From the NCBI GenBank assembly GCA_020796225.1, contig CM036758.1, positions 24,036,397 through 24,100,396 on the forward strand: a DNA stretch of 64,000 bases, in the 5' to 3' direction. How positions within the stretch are numbered: position 1 is the first letter of the stretch; every line of letters begins with the position of its first letter. This document shows, piece by piece, positions 1 to 27,589 of the stretch. The position numbers and the translations under genes were made by a program. This stretch comes from Arion vulgaris (lineage: Eukaryota; Mollusca; Gastropoda; Stylommatophora; Arionidae). The notes under the pieces are model-generated. The model saw only the letters and a program-made list of their open reading frames with translations, had not been told where the DNA came from and did no database searches.

Positions 1-134
1 CGTGAGATCAAATAACTAAAACAGGTGAGATCAGGTAAAATTATAACTAAAACAGGTGAGATCAGGTAACATTTTTCGATAGAAACAATAGAGAATGTAC
101 TGTACAGAAATATTTGAGAAAATTATCATGTAGC
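1..134. other. No recognisable feature
   Basis: Short A-rich stretch with a phrase around 'aaaacaggtgagatcaggtaa' repeated three times at the very start. It may be the tail of a tandem repeat that begins before the window. No coding or mobile-element signal is seen. Confidence 0.4.
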
Positions 135-530
135 TTGTCCTGAGCAGAACTTTGTCATCCTAACAGTCCTTCGTTATTTCTCTCTCTATCCCACATGCCT
201 CTGCAGCCGTCGTGCTAAAACCATCATGTATATCCTGAATCCATCTTCTCAGTGATCTTCTACTCTTTTGCAAGTAAGCCCTCTTTCCATATTGGTCTTC
301 TCCAGCCCTTCATGTCTTTTTATATACTTCAATTATCTCATTCCTAGTTCTGTAGCATCGGCTAGTTTTTTTTCTTAAAATGGTGTGTTCTTTCTGTGTA
401 GATCTATTTGTTGCCTTCTCTGTCTACCATATACGAAAGACTCTTCTATAACACTTATATTCAAAAGCACACATATGTTTTTCCAACACTTTGTTAAATG
501 TCCATGCTTTACATCCATACGTTGCTGCTG
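135..530 (-). mobile_element. Decayed LINE ORF2 C-terminal fragment
   Basis: On the minus strand, broken frames give phrases typical of the post-RT region of non-LTR retrotransposons: a 'YGCKAWTF' type block, a block like 'CYRRVFRI', then 'IKRHEGLEKT' and 'RRLQRHVG'. Stops and frame changes show it is dead. A partial second copy of its 5' part lies at about 960-1095. The clade is not assigned. Confidence 0.6.
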
Positions 531-958
531 TGAGATTGATTGGTTGATAGGACCATCATCATTGCACTTCGGTAACCATGTGTGCTCCGATCTCTTTATT
601 ACACATGAAGATTTCAGCGTCAGTGCACGAACTCCGTAGCACTGGCGAGGGTCCCCAATATAACTTAGAAAATAGTGAAGATATTTTGTAGAAATTTTAT
701 TTTTAATTTTCCTGATGAACTTTACCCGGGCAGCGGCTTTCCAGCCTGCTCTTCTCGAATTTTTGAGCTGCCAGGGGTTCTTTTATGCGCTCAACTTAAA
801 CACGGGGCCTACGTTTTATCATCCGTTTCCGAAAGGACTAGAAACTCGATCTCACCTACACTGAGATCAGGGTTCTATGGAAAATATCCCGATGGCTTCA
901 CGAGGGAGCGAACCGAGTACCTTTGGAACTAGAGACGAGCACGTAACCTCTACGCCAC
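528..958 (-). mobile_element. tRNA-headed SINE, family F copy
   Basis: Same sequence family as 43309-43737 in the opposite orientation. The tRNA-like head (right end, 'ccacag' to 'ctcgtctc') includes a degenerate B box, followed by a body with 'ctcgatctcacctacactgagatcag' type wording and a left end near a 'tgattggttgata' tail. Other copies are at 14034-14640, 46243-46512 and 47632-47840. Confidence 0.65.
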
Positions 959-1129
959 AGTAGATCTATTTGTTCTCTTCTCTGTCTACCATATACGGAT
1001 AACTCTTCTGTAACACTTATATTCAAACGCACATATATGGTTTTTTCCCACTGCCTTGTTAAATGAATGTCCATGCTTCGCACCCATACGTTGCCACTGA
1101 ATTGAGAAAGTTAGTTAGTGTGTTCCTTT

Positions 1130-1475
1130 CGTGCCAAAGGCGGCACATAGAGCAGAGGTTTTAGATCTCCATGTGATACGGTTCTTTGCTAGCAGTTGGA
1201 GATCTTGTATGGTTTTACATCCCAATAGTTAACTTTCTTGATGGATTGTTCTTCGAAGAGTGGTCTTAAGTCTTCCACGTTTTCTTTTCCCAACTGGTGA
1301 CCACATAAGGACTTGTCGATTTAGTCTCTTTTCGTCTGATCTAAGAACATGACCTAAATATTTCCACCTTCGTTTCCTTATAATATTTGATACGGGTTGT
1401 TGGTGTGTTCTATCTCTCACTGTGTTGTTAAAAACGAAATCACTCCATTGAGAAAGTGCTATATAGAAATACAAG
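1130..1475 (-). mobile_element. Decayed LINE C-terminal fragment
   Basis: The minus strand encodes 'RKRRWKYLGHVLRSDEKRL', then 'KRKRGRLKTTLRR', then a frame-broken block ending in 'ALCAAFGTK'. This order (RRRKW-GH-LR, KRKRGRP-T-RR, LA-DR--W) is the standard C-terminal signature downstream of LINE reverse transcriptases. Frames are interrupted, so it is a relic. Confidence 0.7.
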
Positions 1476-2459
1476 TAAATGCACCATAGCTAGGACAAAC
1501 TGCTCAGCTCCCGTGTCAGACAATTAATCAGCCTATCAATTCTAGAGACGCTCGAAGACTCTCACAGCAGGAACTGAGAAATTGTCTCTAACTTGCTGTG
1601 ACAGACACTTTCTAGTCTGAGTGTCAACCCGGAGCTTAATCCTCACACGTTCCCTAGTCTGGTTTTTCACACTAATAATTTGTACTTTATTATTCCACCC
1701 TTTGACTCTCTTCCTCATTCTTTATCTTCCTCACGTCCCTCTGCGTGTTTGTGTCTCCGCTCTGCTATCAGTGACTGAGTGCACGATGTACGGCGGAATG
1801 CCTGTTATTTATTAGCCATTGAAAAAAATAGGCGGAGCGTGTCGAAGTGAGAGCGTTCTGTAACTAACCATTGGTCGTAATCTCAGAGACGAGGATTGAA
1901 ACCAGCTCCTCCTCTTCATCACTTCAGACAAAAATTACTTGGATTTTTCAAGCGAAAAGAGTTATAGGCCGTTTTCCGCGTATCCGACTCACCAGGGGTC
2001 GATAACAGAATCACGTGATCCGAGCTGTTGTTTGGACCCCTGATGTGTAATCTGCTATTTCATAGATGATAGCCCGAGTCAAGCGCGAGGGCCAATTTTT
2101 ACAACTCTCGGCGGGAACTCTGTAGGAGTGACAACTTCATTCTATGCTTTCTTCTTCCTTGAGAAAGCGTGCTTCTTTATTAGTGTTTCTGTGAACTTGG
2201 AGTACAGGTTGGGATTAATGGGTTTTTGGTTCCAGAAGCAGCGGGGTTGGAGGTTAGAGGTTTCAAAAATGATTGAAAGTTGAGTGCACTTAACAACAAT
2301 GTGAATGTTTGTGTGAAATCGCGAGTTGTCAAGAGCGATAGTGCAGACAAGATTATCCAGTTTAATTTCAGAGGGAAAAAATGGTAGGTAGATTGAATAT
2401 TTCTGCAGACAGACAAATAGAATAAAGACTTTTTTTTCTTTTTTTTTGTCCCACTGCTA
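1476..2459. other. Intergenic/intronic stretch, nothing identified
   Basis: No coding homology, tandem repeat or tRNA-like head was recognised. A poly-T run (about 2428-2448) precedes the LINE fragment that follows. It is presumably part of an upstream Pax3/7 intron, because the gene's 5' exons must lie before the window. Confidence 0.4.
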
Positions 2460-2860
2460 CAGGGTTTGTTGCCCAGTGTCGTAGTTTTCGGTTTTTATCT
2501 TGCGCTGTTCTGGTGGCTTGGGTGATAGTTAATTTTTCGCTTTGACAGGTTTCTGCTTTGCCATCTAACCTTCTTTCTCGTGGTCTTCCTCTTGCCTTCT
2601 TTCCGGATGTTCAGTTGTAGAAGATTGTATACTGTGCAGTTTGGGTACGTTCTTATTAAGTGGCCAAACCACTTCATTCTTTGTTTTCAATGTAATTCAA
2701 GCAAGGTTCTGTGCCAACTTTCTTTCTTACGCTGATGTTGGTGACTCTGTCTTTTCTAGTGTTGTTGGTAACTTTTCGCAGGCACCGCATTTCACATGTA
2801 GTCATTTTTTGTGACTGGGCTTTGCTCACTGTCCATGCTTGGCTCTGGTAGCACAAGTAG
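2460..2860 (-). mobile_element. Decayed LINE C-terminal fragment (family shared with 57990-58440)
   Basis: Minus-strand frames read 'QAWTVSKAQSQKM', 'CEMRCLRKV', 'SPTSA', then 'FGHLIRTYPN' and a 'DHEKEG' type basic tail. The same wording recurs at 57990-58440, and a short piece of the 3' end ('ttgcccagtgtcg') is at about 56838-56880. Multiple frameshifts are present. Confidence 0.6.
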
Positions 2861-2871
2861 GTATGAGCCCG

Positions 2872-3070
2872 TCTGCCCAGCGTGTTCGTAGCGCGTTGGA
2901 CTACGGGTGACTATCCCTCTGTGTGTGCGGGTTCAATTCCGCGGGATGGCAGAAAAAGCCACAGATTCCCCAGATTTACGGTGTTCGTGGCACCGAACCG
3001 AAGGGTTACGATGTCCATGGCACCGAGCCGAAGAGCTGAAAAGCTCAAGTGCTTCTGGATCGGAAAAAAA
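2872..3070 (+). mobile_element. tRNA-headed SINE, single copy of a seventh type
   Basis: A tRNA-like head with an A-box-like 'gtagcgcgttggac' and a B box 'ggttcaattcc' is followed by a non-tRNA body ('ggtgttcgtggcaccgaac') and an A-rich end. No second copy was noticed in the window. A functional tRNA is unlikely because no acceptor stem is evident. Confidence 0.5.
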
Positions 3071-3412
3071 ATAAAAGTAGGTATTAAAATGCTGTTGATC
3101 ATCTGTTGTTTAACCGTCAGGGGATTTGTGGATGCTTTCACAATGGGGCTAGCTGGTAAGTTACATAATAGCTTCACGTACTCTAGCTTCTAGTTTAGTC
3201 TTCCATCTTCTGTGAATATGCTTCCTAAGCATTTGAGTTCTTGCACTTTGTTGAGAGTAAAGGTACAGACCACAATAAAGATCAGAAAAGTAAGACGCAG
3301 AAGAAACGAAATAGTCACATACCGAGTAACGGAACAATCTTACACAAATATACAGAGTGGTGTTATGTCTAGACAGAGCCATGTTACAAACATACATAGC
3401 AATGATAAAAAA

Positions 3413-3878
3413 CACAGAGCAGAAACATAGACAAAGATAGCAGAAACACAGACAAATGGAGCAGAAACACAGACAAACAGAGCAGAAGCACAGACAAACA
3501 GAGCAGAAACACAGACAAAAAGAGCAGAAGTACAGACAGACAGAGTAGAAGTAGAGACAAACAGATCAGAAATATAGACAAACAGAGCAGAAGCACAGAC
3601 AAACAGAGCAGAAACACAGACAAAGAGAGCAGAAGTACAGACAGACAGAGTAGAAGTAGAGACAAACAGATCAGAAATATAGACAAACAGAGCAGAAGCA
3701 CAGACAAACAGAGCAGAAGCACGTACAAACGGAGCAGAAGCACAGACAAACAGAGCCGAAACACAGACAAACAGAGCAGAAACACAGACAAACAGAGCAG
3801 AAACACAGACAAACAGAGCAGAAGTACAGACAAACAGAGCAGAAGTACAGACAAACAGAGCAGAAGTACAAACAGGAC
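3413..3878. repeat. Minisatellite, 21-bp unit
   Basis: About 22 copies of a unit close to 'cagaaacacagacaaacagag', with A/T and C/T variants. It has few stops, so long low-complexity frames open on the minus strand; these are not genes. Confidence 0.9.
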
Positions 3879-4162
3879 AGTGCAACGAAGAAAACAACAC
3901 AACGATGCCGTGTTGCAATATTTAATTTGAGATTGTAGAACTATATTTATTTATGATTGTATGTCCATATAACATTAGAGACTTTGTATCTTTATATTAT
4001 ATCTGTGATTATTTACGATTGTATGTCTCTAACTTATAGCTTGCTCTCTCTCTCTCTCTCTTCATATATATACGATTTTATGTCTCTAACTTATAGCTTA
4101 CTGTGGTTGATGGCTACGTCCTTTGGGATATGCCACGATTTTCATTTTCAACTTATAGCTTG

Positions 4163-4195
<33 letters not shown>

Positions 4196-4204
4196 CATAT
4201 ATAT

Positions 4205-20261
<16,057 letters not shown>

Positions 20262-20290
20262 TGGTGTTTGGCAATGTCATTTTTGATATA

Positions 20291-20296
20291 AATAAA
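20291..20296 (+). promoter_or_regulatory. Polyadenylation signal of Pax3/7
   Basis: A canonical AATAAA 30 bp after the stop codon, directly before the 30-bp tandem array. If used, the 3' UTR would be very short. Confidence 0.55.
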
Positions 20297-20594
20297 GACT
20301 GCAGTAAAACTATGTAACAATGGGAAGACTGCAGTAAAACTATGTAACAATGGGAAGACTGCAGTAAAACTATGTAACAATGGGAAGACTGCAGTAAAAC
20401 TATGTAACAATGGAAAGACTGCAGTAAAACTATGTAACAATGGAAAGACTGCAGTAAAACTATGTAACAATGGGAAGACTGCAGTAAAACTATGTAACAA
20501 TGGGAAGACTGCAGTAAAACTATGTAACAATGGAAAGACTGCAGTAAAACTATGTAACAATGGAAAGACTGCAGTAAAACTATGTAACAATGGC
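20297..20594. repeat. 30-bp minisatellite derived from a foldback element flank
   Basis: About ten copies of 'gactgcagtaaaactatgta' plus 'acaatgggaa'. The unit matches, in reverse complement, the sequence just outside the arm of the element at 19601-19944, and the array runs straight into another arm at 20584. Confidence 0.95.
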
Positions 20595-20705
20595 GAAACA
20601 TATAAAAACAAAGTAATGCAGTTTTACAAAATACAAAAACAATGGCAATACACAGCAACGTTTCGTCCACAAGGCCTTTATCAAGCAAAGGATACAACAG
20701 AAGTG
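20584..20705. mobile_element. Single arm of the foldback family
   Basis: 'ggcgaaacatataaaaac' to 'aaggcctttatcaagc' aligns with the left arm of 19601-19944; no partner arm was found nearby. Confidence 0.65.
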
Positions 20706-20889
20706 AAGGATTTCACTTTTGTTCACAGCACATGGCAATGTCATAGTATCGTCTAAATATTAGTTCATGAAATTGTATAATATTATGTGCAAATAGTACA
20801 TCAAATGGCATCATATTATTTGAAATGTCATCATTGACGCCAAATCAGGTCAAAGTTGAATTGTGAAGCAGCCAAGACATGTCTTCTTC
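20706..20889. other. Unassigned spacer
   Basis: No feature recognised between the foldback arm and the family C SINE. Confidence 0.35.
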
Positions 20890-21130
20890 TTCTTCAAACG
20901 CTCCATATCAACCACTCGTTAACCACTCTGTGTGATTTGTATGTGATCTGAGCCTAAGAGCAACTTACGTTGTGCCAGTTATGCGCCTACAAGTAGACTA
21001 GCACATCCGATTTCTGCTATGCTTTTTATTTACTAGGTGGCTTCCTAGGTCCTACCTCAGTCGCCTCTTACGACATGCCATGTAGGTCCCAGTGTTGCTA
21101 TTATTTGCTTCTCTTGCGGGACCCGGCACC
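20890..21130 (-). mobile_element. Family C SINE copy
   Basis: Antisense of 26873-27125: 'cttcttcttcaaacgctcca' tail, 'gtcgcctcttacgacatgcc' core and 'cttgcgggacccggcac' head. Confidence 0.7.
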
Positions 21131-21189
21131 ACACGGATGCAGCACATGGCTAAACCTGACCTGCACTTCAAGTTACCTGTTGTATTTGC

Positions 21190-21870
21190 CGTCTAAAGAT
21201 GCGCTCATAATAACATGCAGGTGTGATCACAGGCACCTACAGGTGTGCTTACACAGGCTTACAGGTGTATTCGCACAGAATTACGTGTGTACTTCCAAGA
21301 CTATGGTGTGTTAGCACGTACGTACAGGAGTGACTGCACAAACTTACAGCTGTCTTGACACGGACATATAGGTTTAAAAAGGTGTTTTTATATATACTTA
21401 CATGTATCCTCACACCTAGTTACGTATGTGTTCATACGTATTTGAACATACAGGTGTGCTCACACTGACATACAGCTGTCCTTATACTGACATACATGAG
21501 CGTTCACACGGACATACAAGTGTCCTTATACTGACATGCATGAGCGATCACACGGACATACAGGTGTCCGCATACTGACATGCATGAGCGATCACACGGA
21601 CTTAATAGTATTTCACTCTGACATACAGGTGTACTCACTCTGACATACAGGTGTACTCACTCTGATAACCAGGTGTACTCACAGAAGTACTCACAGGAAC
21701 TTATATATATATATATATATGCTCACAATGGCATACACGTGGGCTCTCACGAACTTACAGATGTACTTAAACTAACATATGCATGTTCACACATATTTAC
21801 AGTTGAACTCATACTGACATACATATGTGTTCATCAGATAATCTGTCTGTATCAACAACTGATGAGGTAC
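21190..21870. repeat. Diverged short tandem repeat, about 20-40 bp
   Basis: Degenerate copies of 'cacacggacatacaggtgtcc'-like wording with a short (AT)n near 21702-21720. No coding signal. Confidence 0.7.
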
Positions 21871-21917
21871 AATGAACTCATCTAACCAGATCAAGTATAT
21901 GAACGTAAAACACAATG

Positions 21918-22160
21918 AATGAAACTCGTGGCATATCCTCTATAGGACGTCGCCATGAACAATAGTAAACGAGTTGTCGATTTTCTAGGCACAACTTATA
22001 CTTTCAGTAGTTTCACATCGCTATCTAAGCGTTGAGGTCTATTTTTACCTCTAGTAAAATCCACGGGAACAACTTTGTTTCTAAACTGCACACCGCGGGG
22101 TTTGAACCAGATACTCTTGGATTGTGATCGAGCTTCTTATCGCTTAGCCACAGACGCTCA
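21918..22160 (-). mobile_element. tRNA-headed SINE, family A copy
   Basis: Diverged copy: 'cgtggcatatcctctatagg', 'cagtagtttcacatcgc', antisense B box 'gtttgaaccaga', 'cacagacgctc' head end. Confidence 0.7.
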
Positions 22161-22169
22161 TGTGTTCAT

Positions 22170-22560
22170 TAAGGATGAACCTACGACAGCTCCAGCAAAC
22201 CGATAGGGGATTTAATTGTTCACAAGAATCTGCTCTAGATATTGTACAGAGACTCAAATGGTTTGGCCACTTGGTCAGAATGAACCCGAATACACCAGTT
22301 GCAAGAGCGTACAACCTGAAAATGGAATCATCAAGAGGACAGGGCAGACCAAGAAAAAGATGGATTGATGGAGTTACAAACATCTTAAAACTCCACAATA
22401 CCACACCATATCAAGCGACCGAGTGTGCACTATCTCGAAACCGATCATCAGTTAAACCTGCTACGCCTAACGGCAAAAAAGCAGAGAAAGACAACAGAAA
22501 GAAAGAAGACAGACGCTCACAAAAGACAATGGAGTACATTATTTGTATCACGTAAGGAGA
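22170..22560 (+). mobile_element. Decayed LINE C-terminal fragment
   Basis: The plus-strand frame 'DIVQRLKWFGHLVRMNPNTP' followed by 'GQGRPRKRWIDGV' is the LINE C-terminal signature. No RT or promoter is present. Confidence 0.75.
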
Positions 22561-22805
22561 TAAGAAGATGTATTACATGCAGAAACGATAGTTCGTTGAA
22601 GGAGATATTGATTTATGTATTATAAGATTAACCTCATGTTTAGTATCGTCTGTATCAAATAAATGTGACTTGAAAATATCAAGAAATATATGAACAACAT
22701 TTGTAATCGAATATTTTAAAATTTGTTTTTATCGGTCTGACACGGTATGTACATATCACACACAGAGATAGAGAAATCTTACAATACAATAATACAGGAA
22801 TTATA
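22561..22805. other. AT-rich spacer
   Basis: No feature recognised. Confidence 0.3.
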
Positions 22806-23405
22806 CAACACACAAAGAAAACGGATTAAACATTACACAAAGAAAACGGATTAAACAATACACAAAGAAAACGGATTAAACACTACACAAAGAAAACGGA
22901 TTAAACATTACACAAAGAAAACGGATTAAACACTACACAAAGAAAACGGATTAAACAATACACAAAGAAAACGGATTAAACATTACACAAAGAAAACGGA
23001 TTAAACAATACACAAAGAAAACGGATTAAACAATACACAAAGAAAACGGATTAAACATTACACAAAGAAAACGGATTAAACAATACACAAAGAAAACGGA
23101 TTAAACATTACACAAAGAAAACGGATTAAACATTACACAAAGAAAACGGATTAAACATTACACAAAGAAAACGGATTAAACATTACACAAAGAAAACGGA
23201 TTAAACACTACACAAAGAAAACGGATTAAACACTACACAAAGAAAACGGATTAAACACTACACAAAGAAAACGGATTAAACAATACATAAAGAAAACGGA
23301 TTAAACAATACACAAAGAAAACGGATTAAACACTACACAAAGAAAACGGATTAAACACTACACAAAGAAAACGGATTAAACAATACACAAAGAAAACGGA
23401 TTAAA
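22806..23405. repeat. Minisatellite, 25-bp unit
   Basis: About 24 copies of 'cacaaagaaaacggattaaa' plus 'catta', with 'catta/caata/cacta' variants. Each unit contains GGATTA (TAATCC on the other strand), the core recognised by K50 homeodomains. Confidence 0.95.
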
Positions 23406-23670
23406 AATTACACACCTAAAAGTGATATACACATGACAAGGAAATTGATTGAATAACACATAAACAGAACGAATATACGAACAAAGTGAACTATCATACA
23501 ACAAGCATATAAAAATAATGACTATATGCTAAACATACAAGGATAATATGTATCATACACACAGAGAAAGATTAATATCAACAGAAATATGATGGTGAAA
23601 CCGTATTACTGATGATAAAGAACACAATCTACTAGAAGACTTACATTAAACAAAGATAATCATCATACGT

Positions 23671-23909
23671 CTGTGGCCTAGGGGTTAGTGACTCTGTCTA
23701 TTAACCCCGACGTTCTGAGTTCGAATCACGCTGCGGACAGTTTGCTTGCAAATTGTTTCCGTTGATTTTAACAAAGGACGATGGCGCCACCCGTTCAGAA
23801 AGCAATGGCAAACTACTGAACGTATAAGTGGTGCCTAGAAAATCAACGACTTGTTTACTGTGGTTGATGGCTACGTCCTTTGGGATATGCCACGATTTTC
23901 ATTTTCAAT
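23671..23909 (+). mobile_element. SINE family A variant, sense copy
   Basis: Head 'gtggcctaggggttagtgac', B box 'gttcgaatcac', body 'cagaaagcaatggcaaacta' and end 'gccacgattttcatttt'. Nearly the reverse complement of 44353-44588. Confidence 0.75.
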
Positions 23910-24026
23910 CATCATACAACAACACAACAAGCATAGGCGTTGACATAAATATTTCAAAGGGGTGGCAAAATGAGTTAGCAAATTTGTGTTGAAAAAGGAG
24001 GAGCTTAGTCAAACTTAGTAAAGTAG

Positions 24027-24130
24027 CGAAACGCGTAAAAACAGAGTACTTTAGTTTTACAAAATACAAAATATCGTCAATGTTTTTGTATTTTGTAAAA
24101 CTAAATTACTTTGTTCTTACGTGTTTCGTA
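24027..24130. mobile_element. Compact hairpin of the foldback family
   Basis: 'gcgaaacgcgtaaaaacaga' pairs with 'ttcttacgtgtttcg' across about 45-bp arms with almost no spacer. A diverged relative of 14677-14881. Confidence 0.7.
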
Positions 24131-24351
24131 AATTGTTGTTAGTAGTTTACTACTTGGAAATTGAAAATACAAGCTTCGCGTAAAACTCTTTGTCAAAACC
24201 ATATTTGAGGGGAGGATGGACCTCCTGTGTTAACATATGGATGCCCATAACGACCAGGGAAAAGTGACTATTCAATAAACAGAAAATAGAGTATATATAA
24301 AAAAGAGAAGCACGTCATATCAGTTTTGATAAACTAAGGTCTAAAATTAAT

Positions 24352-24578
24352 TGCATATCCTTTACAGGACTTTGTGAATGAACCCCAGCTTTTAACGCTG
24401 TTTGTGATTTTTCTAGGCATTATTACGTTCAGTAGTTTGCCATTGCTTTCTGAACGGGTGGTGTCCTTTTGTAAAAATCCACGCGAAACAATTTGCAACC
24501 AGACTGTCCGCAGCGTTATTCGAACTCAGAACGTCGGGGTTAATAGACCGAGCCACTATCCCATAAGCCACAGACGCC
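24352..24578 (-). mobile_element. SINE family A variant, antisense copy
   Basis: 'ttgcatatcctttacaggac', 'gttcagtagtttgccattgc', antisense B box 'ttcgaactcag', head end 'ccataagccacagacgcc'. Confidence 0.7.
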
Positions 24579-24754
24579 ACCAACATAATGTAAATCAAGA
24601 TATAAATAACATGTAAAGAAGGTACAAAGAGACTAAACTATAGATTATAGAATGTGGCTGAGCAACAAGAACAGTAATTATTATTAGAATTAAATGGGGA
24701 AGACAAACGTTTGATTGAATTCTCTTATCATATGTCCTAATGTTTACCTGTCAT

Positions 24755-25165
24755 GTCATAAAGAAGTAAATGAAACCCATGTTATACCACAAGGTATATA
24801 TGGTAATACGATGTGAAACTCGTATTTTTTCGTTGACCTTTGGAACACGATAGGTGATGTTGTCAACGTCACACCAGCCGCCTTTACTACCCAGAGATTG
24901 GTTGAAATCGGATGCACGTGTCCTAGACATGCAGAAGTCTGTGCGGCTAGGGGCCTACCAAACCAATGTGCAACGTATACACGTTCTTGGCAAAGATCAA
25001 ACATATCACAAAGAGTGATTAAAATTGGTTGTAAAGAGCGAACGCAAAGAAGAAGAAGAGACATCCCAGAGCTTTCCATGGTACACAATTGAGGCTGGGT
25101 CGATCTGATAGCCGTTACAGGCAGAATAAAAATGACACGCCCACTATGGAATTGAACCTATGTGG
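24755..25165 (-). mobile_element. Family D SINE split by a family B SINE
   Basis: Family D antisense wording runs to 'ctttactacccagag' (24896) and resumes at 25065 with 'cccagagctttccatgg' and 'gaggctgggtcgatctga'. The 7-bp repeat 'cccagag' (24890-24896, 25065-25071) brackets SINE B (24897-25064). Intact D copies: 29585-29865 (-) and 47308-47590 (+). Confidence 0.75.
24897..25064 (+). mobile_element. 5'-truncated family B SINE
   Basis: Starts within the body ('gttgaaatcggatgcacgtg') and ends 'gagcgaacgcaaagaag' with GAA units, inserted into SINE D with a 7-bp TSD. Confidence 0.75.
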
Positions 25166-25398
25166 CTAAGTGGTAAAGTCCTTTACCTTGTGAGTCGAAG
25201 GTCGTGGGTTCGAATCCAGACCGCGTCGTTCTGTTCACGAGTGCAGTTTTTCCAGAGACCCCTAGGATTGTTGCTGGAGCTACGGAGTTCGTGCTTTCTG
25301 CAATACTCTCGGGAGGTGGCGTGCCAGTTCTGCGGAGAGGGACCGAGCCGTATAGGGTAAAACCCGGTGCAATGAAGTCAATCTTTCGGCTTTAAAAA
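25157..25398 (+). mobile_element. tRNA-headed SINE, family E, sense copy
   Basis: Head 'tgtggctaagtggtaaagtc' with A box, B box 'ggttcgaatccagacc', body 'ttgttgctggagctacggag' and A-rich end 'ttcggctttaaaaa'. Other copies: 7818-8016, 17082-17305, 38092-38322, part at 56350-56485. Confidence 0.75.
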
Positions 25399-25754
25399 TC
25401 CTTAATTGAATTGAACCGCAACCAGTAACCTAAGAGGCGAGTTCACTAACAACTACGCTACTACTGCTCTCTACCACCAGGTAAAGAATATCAAAAAGAA
25501 TTTGTGTCACTAGTCTTAACTGGTTGTGACATGTCAGTCAGGAAAAATGTTGAACGGTGATCTGGCTTATTCTCAAACTCAAGGTTCTGCATGGGCGGAA
25601 CCACAGTCCAGTGGCGTAGCCTGATAATGCGAGATAGTTGTGCTGCTACTTACAATGAATATGTGCCGCTCATATCCTCATTTCCCTTTTCTTTGAAAAG
25701 CTAACTATATTCAACTATGTGCAACGATAGTTATTGAATTTGGAAACACCCGTG

Positions 25755-26010
25755 TGTTACTGGAACTATCAAGGGGAACAAAATAATAGTAATACTGTGA
25801 CCTACAGGCATGTCGTAAGAGTCGACTGAGGTAGGAGCCTAGGGAAGCTACCCTGGTAAATAAAAAACGTCGCAGAAATCGAATGTGCTGGCCTAATTAT
25901 AGGTGCATAACTGGCAAAAGTACAATCGCTCTTAGGCTCGGATCATATACAAATCACAAAGATTGGTTAACAAGTTGTCGGTATAGAGTGTTTGAAGAAG
26001 AAAAACTTGG
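25755..26010 (+). mobile_element. Family C SINE copy
   Basis: 'tactggaactatcaagggga', core 'catgtcgtaagagtcgact', body 'ggtaaataaaaaacgtcgc' and end 'gtttgaagaagaaaa'. Confidence 0.7.
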
Positions 26011-26233
26011 GAAATATATATGTTTAAATAGTGCATATTTCCACTTATATGTTTCACTTGAAGATCAAATCTATCTTTCTTTCAGTTTACAGAAACTTCT
26101 CTGTGACGACTTCGTAAAATGTATTCCTCTTTCTAACCTTGCTTAATAGTTCCTTTTCAATCGACACACAGTTAAGATTGGAGAGTCTATCTGGACCTTG
26201 CGTAGATCTGCAGCAACTGTGGATTCGCTCTAA

Positions 26234-26452
26234 CCCTTTAGCTGCTAAGGACGTATATATACGTTTTTCACATTCACTTCTGAAGACGCATTAACACGTC
26301 TCTTATTATCTCTCCTCTGTGTGCTAAAGACGTGTTAACACGTTATACATTGCTACTGTCACTGCTATAGGCGTACATTCACGTTTGTGACCTAGAAACA
26401 AAGAGTATATATTTTTAGCTCAGTCTTCGGAAAGTATGTAGCAGCGAAAGGG
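26234..26452. mobile_element. piggyBac-type MITE
   Basis: Ends 'ccctttagctgcta' and 'tagcagcgaaaggg' form CCCTTT...AAAGGG inverted repeats. The right flank is TTAA (26453-26456); the left is CTAA (26230-26233), one base off. Internal 'acgtgttaacacgt' palindromes; non-coding; 219 bp. Confidence 0.65.
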
Positions 26453-26456
26453 TTAA

Positions 26457-26872
26457 TGCTGAAAACAACCTTTCAACAGACACAGTGGTTGCTGGAATAG
26501 TCATGGTAAATTCTACCAGTTTGAACACTTCTTTCAAACCTAAACTGAGATCATTTTCAACTAAAATCTGCAGTAAGTCATGAACTGACGCATTGAGAAT
26601 ACGCCCCTGCCATAGTCACCTTTAGACAAATAAAAAAAGGCGTGGTTTGAACTAAGAACGGAATGAGGATCTCCAAGGCGGCCAAATCGCGGGTCAAAGT
26701 CAACAATAAAAAAAACAGTTATTGATCTTTGTATCGATCTCAGTATCGCTCTATGTATTGATTTTTGCACCAATAAATTTATCAATTATTGTATCGATCT
26801 GCTTTGCTTTCTTTTATCGATAACTGTTTCGGCAATTATTTCGATATAAATCGATGATTGTGTCTGCCTGTG
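26457..26872. other. Intergenic stretch, no feature
   Basis: AT-rich with several 'gtatcgat' phrases (26710-26850). No coding or mobile signal recognised. Confidence 0.4.
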
Positions 26873-27125
26873 TGTTGCCGGGACTCTCAAGGGGAGCAAA
26901 GAATATTAACACTGCGACCTACGAGGCATATCGTAAGAGGCGACTGAGGTGGTGGCTTAGGAAAGCTACCCTGGTAAATAAAAGCGTCGCAGAAATCGGA
27001 TATGCTGGCCTACTTGTAGGCGCATAACTGGCATAGCGAACAATCGCCCGTAGGCTCAGATCACATACAAATTACAAAGAGTGGTTAACACGTAATCGAT
27101 ATGGAGCGTTTGAAGAAGAAAGAAG
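26873..27125 (+). mobile_element. Family C SINE, reference copy
   Basis: 'gtgttgccgggactctcaag' head, 'atatcgtaagaggcgactg' core, 'gcctacttgtaggcgcataa' body, end 'gcgtttgaagaagaaag'. Shares the core phrase with family B but differs elsewhere. Confidence 0.75.
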
Positions 27126-27589
27126 GAGAAGAAATTTACTCATAAAAACTGTATGATTCTTGTCAATCTTTCCATTGCTGACTTCTTATTTTACTGATTT
27201 AACTATCATCACTACTCTTCTATCTGGTCCAAGACATCTCTCCTCACTTAACCACAATATGTCCAGCTCGTATCTCTTCATTTCTTCTGCAATTTGGCTG
27301 ATATTGTAGCCATGGTCATCGTTCTCACATTCCAAAATTCAATTTTAGTGTGTTTTTTTTAGCCAAGTAATGTACGAGTCGGGTTACTGACTTCCGCAAA
27401 GCGGCTTTCATCAGCAACCGTCTTTAATGCACTAGGTGCAGCGTACACCACCTGGCTGGTCGGTTTACCGGTATGGCGTCCTTTCTTGCAAGTTTCTGTA
27501 ACTCTTTAAATTTCTTATGATGAGGTAGTTGGCCTCACGCACAAGTCCTCCTCCTTTTTCATCCGGGCTTGGAACCGACATTGGCAGAG
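27126..27589. other. Intergenic stretch, no feature
   Basis: No coding signal; possibly further repeat relics ('ccgcaaagcggctttcatc' palindromic phrase near 27392). Confidence 0.35.

Noticed and set aside
3340..3918. Cysteine/leucine-rich minus-strand frames up to 192 codons
   Set aside because: Translation of a 21-bp minisatellite; low complexity with no secretion or disulfide logic beyond the repeat.
22806..23405. CRISPR-like regular repeats
   Set aside because: Units abut with no unique spacers, and the genome is eukaryotic.
25157..25230. Possible tRNA gene with clear A and B boxes
   Set aside because: Head of a dispersed SINE found several times with a long non-tRNA body; no acceptor stem pairing evident.
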